A DNA stretch of 64,000 nt from Nostoc linckia NIES-25 (GCF_002368035.1 NZ_AP018222.1:5743238-5807237), one strand, 5' to 3'. Shown: positions 35,884 through 45,460, counted from the first letter of the stretch. Numbers and translations: made by a program. The notes: generated by a model not told the origin, from the sequence alone.

Positions 35884-36853
35884 AATTTTTTCCTACCTGA
35901 ATCGATTTCTTACGGTAAATTAAGTTCTTAAGTTGCTGTGAGTGCTGTTTGAGCGTACAAAATTTCGCCGAAAGCATCATATTTCGGCATACCTTATATC
36001 GCGTTGGAAAATTACGGAAAATTACAAATTTTGGATGACAAATCTCCTTTTGAGTTGCTTGCAAGTAGTATTTATCCAACTATTAAGGACTATCTACGTC
36101 TTAAGCAGCATACAAATTTTTGAGGATGTAGATTCACAAAAACAACTACTTTCACAGTTGTTTCAACCATCCTCCATTATTAGTATTGACAAGCATTTAG
36201 CGTAGACATTACTGAACAAGCTTGAAAAGCCAAGCTACAATTACCCAAACCAAAAGTTAATAATTTGGTTGGTTCAATGGCTAAGTCGTACTAGTTTGAA
36301 AATAGGGAACACTTGAGAGGGATAGGAGTAATAATCTCAATACCTTTTTTCAGGCGATCGCCCTTAGGTATTTGGCTGACAAATACTAAATATCTTCAGA
36401 TAACATCATACTAACTTAATATAGAATATTTACTTACATTTCTAGATTTAGACAAATATCTTTGCATATTCTTTATATTAATTGCTCATAAATCTATACA
36501 TCAGTACTCAACTTTGTATATGCTTTATATTTTAAAGCCAAATGGCGTTATTGCATGAAGAGTGAGAATAGTAAATTATACTGATTACGTGTTCATTCTC
36601 CAGTCTCAAACTGGCAATGAAAACCTGTTTCGATCGGGACTTACGCACAGGTAACGGAAAATCGTAGACGCGGAGGACGTAGAGGGCACGGAGAAATAAG
36701 AGCTTCAGAGAGTTTTTGCGTAAGTCCTATTGATAAAGCTTCTAAACTAAACATAGGGCAGGTTGCTCGATTTGTCGTTATTTTCAGCTTACTGCCCGCT
36801 TCTTTCGCGATCCCGAACTCAGGTTGATTCAGATGCGTTTGTTTGCCATTCGT
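35884..36853. other. Long intergenic region
   Basis: About 970 bp without a convincing gene. Small frames on both strands have no family resemblance. It contains the small inverted-repeat element 36637-36727. Confidence 0.45.
36637..36727. repeat. MITE-like element, GGACTTACGCA ends
   Basis: GGACTTACGCA at 36637 and its inverse TGCGTAAGTCC ending at 36727 bound a 91-bp unit with a purine-rich centre (GACGCGGAGGACGTAGAGGG). One end recurs at 22129. Confidence 0.75.
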
Positions 36854-38218
36854 TTAGCGCCTTTGAGCCTTTACTACCATTTGACACTCACCAGACGGAA
36901 CAATAGTAATACCACGGCGCACAGGTTTAGCTGGACGTTTATCTAAAAGCGTCAATTCATAGCGTGATAGTACAGTTGCGATAATTAACTTCATCTCTAA
37001 CATTGACAATCCCATACCGATACAACTGCGGCTACCGCCTCCGAACGGTAAATATTCATATGGCGAGAACTTGCGGTTGAGAAAACGCTCTGGCTTAAAT
37101 AAATGTGGTTGTGGATAAACTTCTGGACGGCGATGCGCCAAGTAAATACAAGGTATTAATATTGCTCCAGGCTCAAACTCATAATCCTCTATTTTTACTG
37201 TCTGTGCCACCACACGAGGTTGAGAGATAAGGGCGATGGGGTAAATCCGTAGCGATTCTTTGCAGACAGCAGTGAGGTAAGGAAGCTGGGTGATTTCTAA
37301 TAGATTGGATGGATGGATACTGTCTAATTCATCATATAATTTTTGCAATACTGATGGTTGCGAATAAATCCAATAAAAAGCCCAAGCCAATGCCGAAGCG
37401 GTAGTATCGTGTCCAAGAAATAGCAGCGTAAGTAACTGATCGCGTAATTCACTATCAGTCATTGATTCGCCGTTATCATCATAGGCAGATATTAGCAATG
37501 ATAGGATATCTTTGCCTGTACTCTTTCCATGAAAAACATTTTTATCAAAGTGTTGGCGGCGTGACTCAATTTCAGCGTAAATTAAGGCATCAATTTGCTG
37601 TTGTTGTCGTAAAAATTTACCCCAAGGACTCCATTTTCCTAAATCTTGCTGTAAAGGTGTCCAAAAAAACTGTATAGAGTTCAACGGCGAGTTTACGTAC
37701 TCTAAAAAAGGTTCAATTAGTTGTTTTAGTTGTTCGTACCTCTCTCCATTGTTGAGTCCAAATACTACCCGTAAGATTATTTGCAAGGAGATTTCTGACA
37801 TCCAATCACGAATAGAAAGGCGCAATCCCGAATGCCAATTTTCCATCGCTTGTAAAACAAGTTCAACAATTAATTGACTATAGCTATTAAGCTCTCCATG
37901 CATTGCAGGCATTAGCAACTGGCGCGTTCGTTGGTGTCGCTTTCCATCCTGCATAATTAAAGATTCTGGGCCAGTTAGAGGTTGAAAAACATGGGTTATT
38001 TTGCCTAACTCAAACTTTGCAGCTTCTGTGACAAAAATCGTCCCAATAGTTTGAGGGTTGCTAAAAAATACTATAGGTGGAGAATTATGTCCAAGTAGTC
38101 GCAGACTAAAGGTTTCTCCATAAAGTTGGGCGCATGATTCAAGGAACTTAGTAGGATTGAGGATAGTGGATAGAGTTTGTAGGAAAAATGGTGAGCGAGG
38201 TTCATTAGGTAATTTCAT
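36854..38218 (-). CDS. Cytochrome P450 (CYP110-like)
   Basis: The 454-residue protein has all P450 landmarks: the I-helix oxygen motif LGHDTTAS, the KESLR (ExxR) pair, FKPERFL, and the haem loop FGGGSRSCIG with C399 as thiolate ligand. It lacks a membrane anchor, as usual for bacterial members. The opening (LPNEPRSPFFLQTLSTILNPTKFLESCAQLYGETF) is typical of the CYP110 family found in Nostoc and relatives, some of which hydroxylate long-chain fatty acids or terpenes. The substrate here is not determinable. No ferredoxin or reductase gene is adjacent, so electrons must come from general partners. Confidence 0.93.
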   Translation of the reverse strand: MKLPNEPRSPFFLQTLSTILNPTKFLESCAQLYGETFSLRLLGHNSPPIVFFSNPQTIGTIFVTEAAKFELGKITHVFQPLTGPESLIMQDGKRHQRTRQLLMPAMHGELNSYSQLIVELVLQAMENWHSGLRLSIRDWMSEISLQIILRVVFGLNNGERYEQLKQLIEPFLEYVNSPLNSIQFFWTPLQQDLGKWSPWGKFLRQQQQIDALIYAEIESRRQHFDKNVFHGKSTGKDILSLLISAYDDNGESMTDSELRDQLLTLLFLGHDTTASALAWAFYWIYSQPSVLQKLYDELDSIHPSNLLEITQLPYLTAVCKESLRIYPIALISQPRVVAQTVKIEDYEFEPGAILIPCIYLAHRRPEVYPQPHLFKPERFLNRKFSPYEYLPFGGGSRSCIGMGLSMLEMKLIIATVLSRYELTLLDKRPAKPVRRGITIVPSGECQMVVKAQRR

Positions 38219-38588
38219 AAGAAGTTTGTTTTTGAATCTTGCGTTGTCATCTGATTGGCTAAAGTTAGAATCGTAACAGCGATCGCATAGTTGTTCGTGA
38301 CACCTTCAGCTTTATCTGTTTTAAGGAATGAAACAGCCCTGCCGTTCTGTGCCGCCGATGAATCTGCGATTGATGCGATCGCTGCTGATAGCCAAAGCTG
38401 TTTTAACTGCTAATAAAAACCCGTTAAATTTATTTGCTAGCAGTAAGCTATTAGACATTTAACTTGCAGATTATTAATTTAGAGAAAGTCAATTTCTCTT
38501 TTCTGCTCTCCTGCGGTTTACACTGCAAATTAGGTGCTGAATAACTTATGAGTACCCTTGGTTATGAGAACGGGTTGGATAGTTATAG
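38219..38588. other. Intergenic region
   Basis: About 370 bp, no gene seen; HIP1-like GCGATCGC sites near 38280 and 38377 only. Confidence 0.4.
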
Positions 38589-39191
38589 TTAAGGGACTTG
38601 CATTCCGCGTTGCACGGCTGGACGTTGCTGCACTGTCTCTACCCAGCGTTGGAGATTTGGGTAATTGTCGAGTGTTAAACCTTGAAATTCATAAATCGCT
38701 ACCCAAGGATAAGTCGCAATATCGGCAATAGAATAGTCACCACAGATAAATTCATTGTCTTGGAGTTGTTTATCCAAAACTCCATAAATGCGTAACGTTT
38801 CCTTTTCGTAACGTTCGATGGCATAAGGAATTTTTTCCGGGGCAAAGCGTTTAAAATGATTAAGTTGTCCAAACATCGGCCCGACACCCGCCATTTGGAA
38901 CATCAGCCACTCTAGGACTTGAAAACGGCTTTTTTGGTCTTTAGGTAAGAGTTTATCGGTTTTTTCGGCTAAATAAATTAGAATTGCTCCCGACTCAAAG
39001 ACTTTAATTCCAGTCTCTCCATCGACAATGGCGGGAATTTTACTATTGGGATTGATGGCGATAAATTCAGGTGTAAATTGCTCTTGTTTAGTAATATCAA
39101 TTTTGTAGACATTGTAGGGCAATCCGACTTCTTCCAACATAACGGAAGCTTTACGTCCATTGGGCGTGGTGAAGGTGTAGAGATCGATCAT
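38589..39191 (-). CDS. Glutathione S-transferase family protein (YfcG/GstB-like)
   Basis: This 200-residue protein has an N-terminal thioredoxin-like domain (MIDLYTFTTPNGRKASVMLEE, NPNSKIPAIVD, ESGAILIYLAE) and an all-helical C-terminal domain. The TTPNG start and SKIPAIVD with cis-Pro are typical of the YfcG/Nu-type transferases, which bind glutathione and reduce disulfides, rather than of classic detoxifying types. It is probably soluble and cytoplasmic. No pathway can be inferred from the neighbours. Confidence 0.92.
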   Translation of the reverse strand: MIDLYTFTTPNGRKASVMLEEVGLPYNVYKIDITKQEQFTPEFIAINPNSKIPAIVDGETGIKVFESGAILIYLAEKTDKLLPKDQKSRFQVLEWLMFQMAGVGPMFGQLNHFKRFAPEKIPYAIERYEKETLRIYGVLDKQLQDNEFICGDYSIADIATYPWVAIYEFQGLTLDNYPNLQRWVETVQQRPAVQRGMQVP

Positions 39192-39351
39192 GTGCTTTAC
39201 CCTAGAATATTCTCAATTTCCGAGGGTAGTGTACCTTTGATTAATAAATAACGATATTCACCAACAGAGAGATAATATGCTCGATGCCAAGGCCAGATCG
39301 AGTTGATTGTTGAGAAAAATCCACTTCATACCATATTTTATTGTTAAAGTA

Positions 39352-39587
39352 AAAGGTTGTTTGAAAAGTGTTTTGCTGTGACTTTAAGCACTTTGAGATC
39401 CCCCCTAACCCCCCTTTTTAAGGGGGGAACCGGAATCAAAGTCCCCCTTGTAAAGGGGAGTCAGTGCGCTCTTGCGGTTAAGAGATTTGTACCGCTAAAG
39501 CGGAACCTGCTCTTTAGCAAGTGGCGTGGATTTAGGGAGAGCTAGAGCATTTTCTTACCAACAATAGGACTTTTCAAACACCCTCTA
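39352..39587. repeat. MITE related to the IS5-family element
   Basis: The ends AAAGGTTGTTTGAAAAGT (39352) and ACTTTTCAAACACCCTCT (ending about 39586) match the inverted repeats of the insertion sequence at 13139 with only a few changes. The 235-bp interior is non-coding: two C/G-run hairpins (CCCCCCTTTTTAAGGGGGG) and the CTTGCGGTTAAGAGA unit. Confidence 0.75.
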
Positions 39588-39600
39588 AGGGTAATATTTG

Positions 39601-41001
39601 CTATTTCCTTAATTTATCTAGTTCAAGTGTTACAGATTGCAAAATGCTAAATCGCCAAGTCAAAATTATAGCTGCACTGGCTAAACCAATTGCTAACCCG
39701 CACCAAAGACCAATTGCTCCATACCCTAACCATATACCCAAAGCATAACCAATAGATAAACCAACACCCCAATAAGAAAAAATACCAATTAACATAGGAA
39801 TTCGCGTATCTTTTAAGCCTCGTAATGCTCCGGCTGCTGTGACTTGGACTCCATCAACAATTTGAAAAATTGCAGCCACTACAAGCAATTTAACTGCCAA
39901 GTTGACTACATCTTGATTGCTAGGATTGTTAATGTCAAGGTAAAGAGAAACAACTGACTTTGGTAATAACCAAAAGATAATCCCTGCAATAGCCATAGAC
40001 AAACCACCTAATGTAATGCCCACATATCCAGCCAGGCGAACACCGACTAAATCTTGCTCTCCAACTAATTGTCCAACACGTACAGTTGTTGCTAAAGAAA
40101 TACCAAGTGCAACCTGAAAAGACATAGAAGCTGTCTGCAAGGCAATTTGATGGGCAGCTAGGGGAGTGGTTCCTATTTGCCCTAATATAAATGTGACAAC
40201 TGTAAACAGCCCTCCTTCCACTGCAACTAATCCACCAATGGGCAATCCAACTTGAAAAATTTGCCAAATGATGCGCCAATTTTCTTGGGTGAAAGTGTAG
40301 CGGAATGAAGTGTGAAATATGCGATAAATTGTAAATCGATGCTGGCTATGTATATAGGTTGCTAAAGCAATAAACATACTCCAAAGTGACAATGTACTCG
40401 CCCAACCAATTCCAGCTAGTCCTAAAGCAGGTAGCCCCAGTTTGCCAAACATCAAAACATAGTTAGCTGCAATGTTAAGCAAAGTACCTAACACAACAAC
40501 GATCGCAATTAACTGCGCTTGAGACACAGCAGAAAGAAAACTTTTGAGTACAGCAAAGCCCAAACTAGGAATAAAACCCAGTGCGATCGCTCTTAAATAA
40601 GTTTCTGCTAGTGCTGCTGTGGCTGCATTCTGACCCAATACCAGTAGTAAAGTCCCTCCATTCCAAAGTAGTATTACAATCGGTATCCCCAACAGCAGAG
40701 ATATTCCCAATCCTTGCTGGACAATCTTGCTTACTCGTTCGGGCTTTCCGGCTCCGTATGCTTCGGCAACTAAAGGACTAACAGCAGAAACAATACCCGT
40801 AGTAATTAAAAGCAAAAAAGTAAATATCGCAGCTCCCAAACCTCCAGATGCAATAGTCTGACTTCCCAACCAGCCCATCATTACCGTATCCACAAAGCCA
40901 GTTGATGATTGAGCAAGTTGCGCTGCTACCAAAGGAACAGCTAATAAGAGACATTGTTTAATTTCAGATATCAATCTGTCTCTACGGCTCGTGTTATTCA
41001 T
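39601..41001 (-). CDS. MATE-family multidrug efflux transporter
   Basis: This 466-residue protein has twelve hydrophobic helices arranged as two similar halves, the MATE (NorM/DinF) plan. Typical stretches are LAVPLVAAQLAQSSTGFVDTVMMGWLGSQTIASGGLG in the first half and GLPIGGLVAVEGGLFTVVTFILGQIGTTPLAAHQIA in the second. MATE proteins expel cationic compounds in exchange for Na+ or H+. The gene is divergent from the peroxiredoxin-like gene, with a 70-bp shared upstream region. The substrate is unknown. Confidence 0.95.
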   Translation of the reverse strand: MNNTSRRDRLISEIKQCLLLAVPLVAAQLAQSSTGFVDTVMMGWLGSQTIASGGLGAAIFTFLLLITTGIVSAVSPLVAEAYGAGKPERVSKIVQQGLGISLLLGIPIVILLWNGGTLLLVLGQNAATAALAETYLRAIALGFIPSLGFAVLKSFLSAVSQAQLIAIVVVLGTLLNIAANYVLMFGKLGLPALGLAGIGWASTLSLWSMFIALATYIHSQHRFTIYRIFHTSFRYTFTQENWRIIWQIFQVGLPIGGLVAVEGGLFTVVTFILGQIGTTPLAAHQIALQTASMSFQVALGISLATTVRVGQLVGEQDLVGVRLAGYVGITLGGLSMAIAGIIFWLLPKSVVSLYLDINNPSNQDVVNLAVKLLVVAAIFQIVDGVQVTAAGALRGLKDTRIPMLIGIFSYWGVGLSIGYALGIWLGYGAIGLWCGLAIGLASAAIILTWRFSILQSVTLELDKLRK

Positions 41002-41071
41002 GAAGCTAAAAAAATATCTCTAATAAAATGGACTAAAATTTGGATAGCTAAATAGCAGTTAATTTCTTGTA

Positions 41072-41869
41072 ATGAATCCCTACACTATCCTTAATCAGAC
41101 CGAACTTCAGCGTGTTAGTGATGGCATGACCCGACCCTTATTAGAAAATTGCGAGGCTGCCTCACATATCCTTATTTTAGTCTGGCCGCAACTTGGGGAT
41201 TTTGATAGTCTTGAATATGCGTGGTGGTTACAGCGTGAAGCTGAAAAATTACCTCCGGAAAAACTTGCTATTCGCGCAGTGGGAATTGGCGATCGCGGCT
41301 CTGGAACAAGATTCTGTGAATATACCGGATTTCCACCCCAAAATTTATTTGTTGAACCTAATGCACAGCTACATCACCAACTCAAACTTTATTCTGGTTT
41401 GAATTTTCGCGTCCCTGGACTTTCTGCATCTGTGAAAGCTTGGCTAAATCTAATGTTAATGTGTGCGGGGTTGGGAAGTCCTGGAACGTTAAAAGAAGTT
41501 TTTCGAGGATACACGGGCGATCGTCAAGCCCCTCAACTTATTGAAGATGATGAAATTATTCAAGGTACTCCTCTACCTGCTTTTAAAGGCTCGTTTTTCC
41601 AATTAGCTGGGGGAAGGGGATTTCAACGCCCGTTTGAATTAGCTACTTTACGGTTACGGAATATGGTGGAAGTTCTCAGCAATTGGCATACTTATGTACC
41701 TAATTCTGCCTATTTAACTCAGCGTGGTGGAACTTTTCTGTTTGATTCCAAAGGTCAGTTAGTTTACGAACATCGAGATCCAGGAATTCTCGGCTTTGCT
41801 GCTAATATGAGTCAGCCGTTGTCATTTTTATCTTTCATCGAAACAGATAGCTTTACCTCATCTTACTAA
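41072..41869 (+). CDS. Peroxiredoxin-like (AhpC/TSA, PRXL2-type) protein
   Basis: This 265-residue protein resembles the peroxiredoxin-like 2/AAED1 group with a thioredoxin-type fold: SHILILVWPQLGDFDSLEYAWWLQ and KLAIRAVGIGDRGSGTRFCEYTGFP. Unlike true peroxiredoxins it has no PxxxTxxC peroxidatic motif; the only nearby cysteine is in RFCEYTG. A C-terminal GTFLFDSKGQLVYEHRDPGILGFA segment is typical of this group in cyanobacteria. A redox role is possible but not shown. Confidence 0.8.
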   Translation: MNPYTILNQTELQRVSDGMTRPLLENCEAASHILILVWPQLGDFDSLEYAWWLQREAEKLPPEKLAIRAVGIGDRGSGTRFCEYTGFPPQNLFVEPNAQLHHQLKLYSGLNFRVPGLSASVKAWLNLMLMCAGLGSPGTLKEVFRGYTGDRQAPQLIEDDEIIQGTPLPAFKGSFFQLAGGRGFQRPFELATLRLRNMVEVLSNWHTYVPNSAYLTQRGGTFLFDSKGQLVYEHRDPGILGFAANMSQPLSFLSFIETDSFTSSY

Positions 41870-41910
41870 TTTTTGATTGCTAATTAATTGAAGAAGGCAG
41901 TAAATCTTAA

Positions 41911-42130
41911 GTAGGGTGTGTTGCGGCTTTAGCCTAACGCACCGTCTTATAGCAATTTGCAGTTGAATAGACCACAGTAGGGGCACAACATTGTTGTGCC
42001 CTTACGATAATTTAGTATTCAAGCATGTATTCCATCCAAATGAAAAGCCCTGTATATAGCGGTGCGTTAGGCGCTAATATCATATTTTTCGTGATAAATA
42101 ATCTCAAAATACGCGCCTAACACACCCTAC
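41911..42130. repeat. Family D element interrupted by a TA-flanked family B element
   Basis: Outer arms: GTAGGGTGTGTTGCGGC at the left, GCGCCTAACACACCCTAC at the right. Between CACCGTCTTA and TATAGCGGTGCG sits a 103-bp family B insert (41950-42052) with TA on each side. The uninterrupted family D copy (31684-31794) reads CACCGTCTTTGATAGCGGTG across this point. Confidence 0.82.
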
Positions 42131-42289
42131 TACAATAATTTGATTTTTACTTTATAAATAGCCTTTAATTCCTGATTGCTAATTAAATAACTGAATCTCT
42201 ACATCAGAATTTGAAAATTTATTACTCAAGAGATACGCACCTGCGCCAAGCATTTCATACCGTAAAAGGATAAAATTCAGGCTCAAATC

Positions 42290-43942
42290 GTGACAAATTT
42301 TACTGTTGGCGACTATTTAATACATCGTCTGGCGCAGATTGGCATCAAGCATATCTTCGGTGTTGCTGGAGACTATAATATGGAGTTTCTCGATTCAATT
42401 GTTAAGTGCGATCGCATCGAGTTAATTCCTGCTTGCAACGAACTCAACGCCTCTTACGCTGCCGATGGCTATGGTCGAATTAATGGTGTTGCCGCATTAG
42501 TCACTACCTTTGGTGTTGGCGAACTCAGTGCGATTAATGGTGTTGCTGGGGCTTACGCGGAACACGTTCCTGTGGTAGCAATTACCGGCTCTCCTGCTAC
42601 TAAAATTCAATCATCTCACTCAATTGTTCACCATACCCTCGGCACTGGTGATTTTTCTCTGTTTGCCCAGATGTATGAAAAGGTAACGGTAGCTCAAGCA
42701 TATTTAACATCAGATAATGCCACAGCTGAAATTGATAGAGTTTTGGGTGTCTGTCTTCTCAAAAAGTTGCCTGTCTACATCTCCATACCTATGGATGTTG
42801 CTAAACATGAAGTCGCTGCACCATCTGATTCATTCCCCTTTCCCTCCTTCCAAAGCGACCCGGATACTTTAGCTGAGGTTGTTGATGCTTGTGTAGCGAT
42901 GTTGGAAAAATCCACCCAACCAGTGATTCTTGCTGATGTTGGTGTGACTCGTTATCGCTTGCATCAACAATTGCGAGAATTGTTAACAGCTACTGGATAT
43001 CCTTATGCCACTCTGAACATGGGCAAAGGACTGCTGGAAGAAAGCCATCCCCAATTCATTGGTATCTATGGTGGTGCTGCTAGCCAAGAAAATGTCCGAA
43101 CGCGTATTGAACAGGCAGATTGTGTTTTGAGTATCGGTGTCTTGATGACCGATCTCAGCACAGCAAAGTTTTCTGCCAAACTCGATCCCGGTCGTACTAT
43201 TGAATTGCATGGGGAATATGCAAAAATTAAACGTGCTTCATACAAAAATGTAGCTATGGCTGATGTGCTTCCTGCTTTAAGCCAACGGTTGCAGCACCGC
43301 GATGCTCAAACGCTAAATTTTAAGTCAGCAACAGAGAATTTAGATCCTGGCTTTATAACTCCTTTGGAAAGCGATAGTGCAACTATTACACAACGGCACT
43401 TTTGGTATAGATTCGCTGATTTTCTCCAAGAAAATGACATTATCGTTGCCGAAACTGGAACTTGTTTATTCGGTGCTTCAGTCGTTCCTTTGCCAAAAGG
43501 AGCCACCTTTATCGGACAAGTACTTTGGGGTTCTATTGGCTACTCTGTTGGTTCATTACTTGGCTGTTGCGTCGCCGCGCCACAACGTCGCTCTATTTTA
43601 TTAGTTGGTGACGGATCTTTCCAAATGACGGCACAAGAACTATCAACTATTTTCCGCTACGACTTCAAACCGATTATTTTTCTGATTAATAATGATGGAT
43701 ACACCATAGAACGTGATATTCATGGCGAACGGATGCCGTATAATGACATTCAACCTTGGAATTATCATCAGCTGCCTGAAGTTTTTGCTGGCAACGGCTG
43801 GGGAATTAAAGTCAGTACTCAATCTGAGTTAGAGGCTGCATTGCAAAAAGCCGAACAAAACCGCGATCGCCTTGTTTTTATTGAAGTGGTCATGGACAAA
43901 ATGGACAGCCCAGAAGTTCTTTTGAAGGTATTGCAGCCATAA
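42290..43942 (+). CDS. Thiamine diphosphate 2-oxoacid decarboxylase (pyruvate/indolepyruvate type)
   Basis: A GTG start at 42290 gives 550 residues. The protein has the three domains of pyruvate and indole-3-pyruvate decarboxylases: N-terminal pyrimidine domain with catalytic E51 in CNELNASYAADGYGR and the paired H114-H115 in SIVHHTLG; a central domain; and a C-terminal diphosphate domain with GDGSFQ...INN binding Mg2+ and cofactor. The His pair and the overall plan separate this branch from acetolactate synthase. It should convert a 2-oxoacid to the aldehyde and CO2. Whether the natural substrate is pyruvate, branched or aromatic oxoacid cannot be read reliably. No alcohol dehydrogenase gene is adjacent. 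Confidence 0.92.
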   Translation: MTNFTVGDYLIHRLAQIGIKHIFGVAGDYNMEFLDSIVKCDRIELIPACNELNASYAADGYGRINGVAALVTTFGVGELSAINGVAGAYAEHVPVVAITGSPATKIQSSHSIVHHTLGTGDFSLFAQMYEKVTVAQAYLTSDNATAEIDRVLGVCLLKKLPVYISIPMDVAKHEVAAPSDSFPFPSFQSDPDTLAEVVDACVAMLEKSTQPVILADVGVTRYRLHQQLRELLTATGYPYATLNMGKGLLEESHPQFIGIYGGAASQENVRTRIEQADCVLSIGVLMTDLSTAKFSAKLDPGRTIELHGEYAKIKRASYKNVAMADVLPALSQRLQHRDAQTLNFKSATENLDPGFITPLESDSATITQRHFWYRFADFLQENDIIVAETGTCLFGASVVPLPKGATFIGQVLWGSIGYSVGSLLGCCVAAPQRRSILLVGDGSFQMTAQELSTIFRYDFKPIIFLINNDGYTIERDIHGERMPYNDIQPWNYHQLPEVFAGNGWGIKVSTQSELEAALQKAEQNRDRLVFIEVVMDKMDSPEVLLKVLQP

Positions 43943-44245
43943 ATCAATATACTGCCTCATTAGCTTACTTGGTAAGTTAGGCGGTGTCAGAGAGTTATGA
44001 TACTGCGATCGCTCTTTGAACTTAGAATTTCCGTGTTCGCAGATCTCTCTTAAGTCAGAGATCTATTCTGTGCTGCGATAGAAGATTTTTGGATTCTACT
44101 TCAGTATTCTAGTTGAGAAACAAATATCAGAGAAATCATCGATTTCCTATTCTTTAACCAATCCCCAGTTTCTTTACCAGAGAGATAAATCTCTTTTGGT
44201 TTATGCTATTAGCAGATAAACACTACTAAAACAATAATAAAAGAA
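43943..44245. other. Intergenic region
   Basis: No gene seen. AGATCTCTCTTAAGTCAGAGATCT (44041-44064) is a partial palindrome; it may be a hairpin. Confidence 0.35.
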
Positions 44246-44722
44246 ATGGCTAACAAGAAAAAAGTTAATAATAGTAAAAATGATTCGGAACGCAATAAAG
44301 AAAGTTCTGAAACTAATATAGTTTTATCATCCAATGAACCCAAAGAGATAACTAAAACAATTAATATAGATGGCAAACGCCCAGTCGATCCTAGTAACAT
44401 TGAGGTAAAGGAAACTATTGACATAGATGGCGATCGCCCAATTGTAAAAAACGAAAATCTTAGCACTCAAACAATTGATATAGATGGTCACCGCCCAATT
44501 GGTAAGAGCAATTTTCAACAGCATGATACGCTAAACATAGACGGTAAACGTCCAATCGATCCTAATGATTTAAAGGTTGAGGCTATTCTTGACATAGACG
44601 GCCAACGTCCTATCGCTAAGAGTAATTTTAAAGTTCAAGATACTCTGAATGTAGATGGTAACCGCCCAATAGTTTCAGATAATGCTGTTGATTCGCCTTT
44701 CCCAGTGGATTACTTAGAATAA
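44246..44722 (+). CDS. DGxRPI tandem-repeat protein, function unknown
   Basis: This 158-residue protein begins with a Lys/Asn/Ser-rich head (MANKKKVNNSKNDSERNKES) and then has six tandem repeats of about 19-20 residues. Each is built around [ND]-[IV]-D-G-x-R-P-[IV]: NIDGKRPV, DIDGDRPI, DIDGHRPI, NIDGKRPI, DIDGQRPI, NVDGNRPI. Between them lie segments such as DPSNIEVKET and AKSNFKVQDT. It ends in FPVDYLE. Repeats 1 and 4 (DPSN/DPND) and repeats 3 and 5 (GKSNF/AKSNF) are most alike. There are no cysteines, no membrane segment and no signal peptide. I do not recognise a named family. The spacing suggests regular strand-turn units; a ligand-binding or scaffold role is possible. Confidence 0.7.
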   Translation: MANKKKVNNSKNDSERNKESSETNIVLSSNEPKEITKTINIDGKRPVDPSNIEVKETIDIDGDRPIVKNENLSTQTIDIDGHRPIGKSNFQQHDTLNIDGKRPIDPNDLKVEAILDIDGQRPIAKSNFKVQDTLNVDGNRPIVSDNAVDSPFPVDYLE

Positions 44723-45020
44723 AATCTTGAAGAAGAATTCAGAAGTCAGAATCAATTAGTGGGGGATTTAGATCTCCCACTCTCTTACAAAGTTCCGTAC
44801 CCTGCGGGATGCCGCAGGCATCGCTGGAAGCTGGCGTGCAGGAAGCAAGCTACAGACTTTGCGCTAATTGTAGACCGCTAAATTTTTCATCTAGCGGGGG
44901 TCTTAAACCCGTTTATTCATTCGCCACTCGCACAGAATTCAATTGGAGAATTCTGACGACTGATACCATTTCACGAAAATTTTGATAAATATAGATCTAC
45001 CGTAGGGGCTTTACAGCTGT
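44723..45020. other. Intergenic region
   Basis: No gene seen. It contains TCTTACAAAGTTC ... GACTTTGCGC (44783-44863), a repeat pair also present near 58070-58118, and a TGCGGGATGCCGCA palindrome. Confidence 0.45.
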
Positions 45021-45460
45021 CATTGGTGTCAACTTACAGCGTTTTTCATCTATTTGAACCACAATTTTCGGTAGGGGCGCACAGCTGTAAAGCCCCTACA
45101 ACGTGGTCTATTTACCTGAAAATTGCTGTAACGTGAAACCCCTGTAAAAATGTGATATTCACCTATCTCACTTACCATCAAGATCTGCGTTACCCCACCC
45201 CGGTTTTGCGCCAGCAAAACCTCCCCTCCCCTTAGCAAGGCTACGGTGTACGCACATCTGTGTAGTAAACCAAAATCCTCGTAGATCCTCCTAAATCCTC
45301 CTTAAAAAGGAGGACTTTGAGAGATTTTTGCCCCCCCCTGCTTGGCAAGGGGGGTTGGGGGGATCAAAAGTCTGCGGCACAACTTTAAAAGACTTGTGTG
45401 TACACCGTAGCCTTAGCAAGGGGAGGGGTTGGGGGTGGGGTAAAACAATTGTGGGGCAAC
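45021..45460. repeat. Family A element carrying two nested insertions
   Basis: The family A left end CATTGGTGTCAACTTA starts at 45021. A family B unit (45037-45128) is inserted between CAACTTA and ACGTGAAACCC with TA duplicated (45035-45036, 45129-45130). Further in, the family C unit (45241-45410) splits the CCCCTTAGCAAGGGG stem with CCTTAGCAAGG duplicated (45230-45240, 45411-45421). The right terminus of family A is lost. Confidence 0.88.
45241..45410. repeat. MITE-like element, family C, with 11-bp target duplication
   Basis: The inverted ends CTACGGTGTAC and GTACACCGTAG bound a 170-bp unit with AAGGAGGA and CCCCCC/GGGGGG hairpins. A reverse copy lies at 14076-14215. Confidence 0.85.

Noticed and set aside
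35942..36205. 87-codon frame in the gap after the RTX gene
   Set aside because: Low-complexity, overlapping an opposite frame of equal quality, and no recognisable domain.
44336..44690. Direct repeats of about 58 bp as a possible CRISPR or iteron array
   Set aside because: They are the coding repeats of the DGxRPI protein; conservation follows codons.
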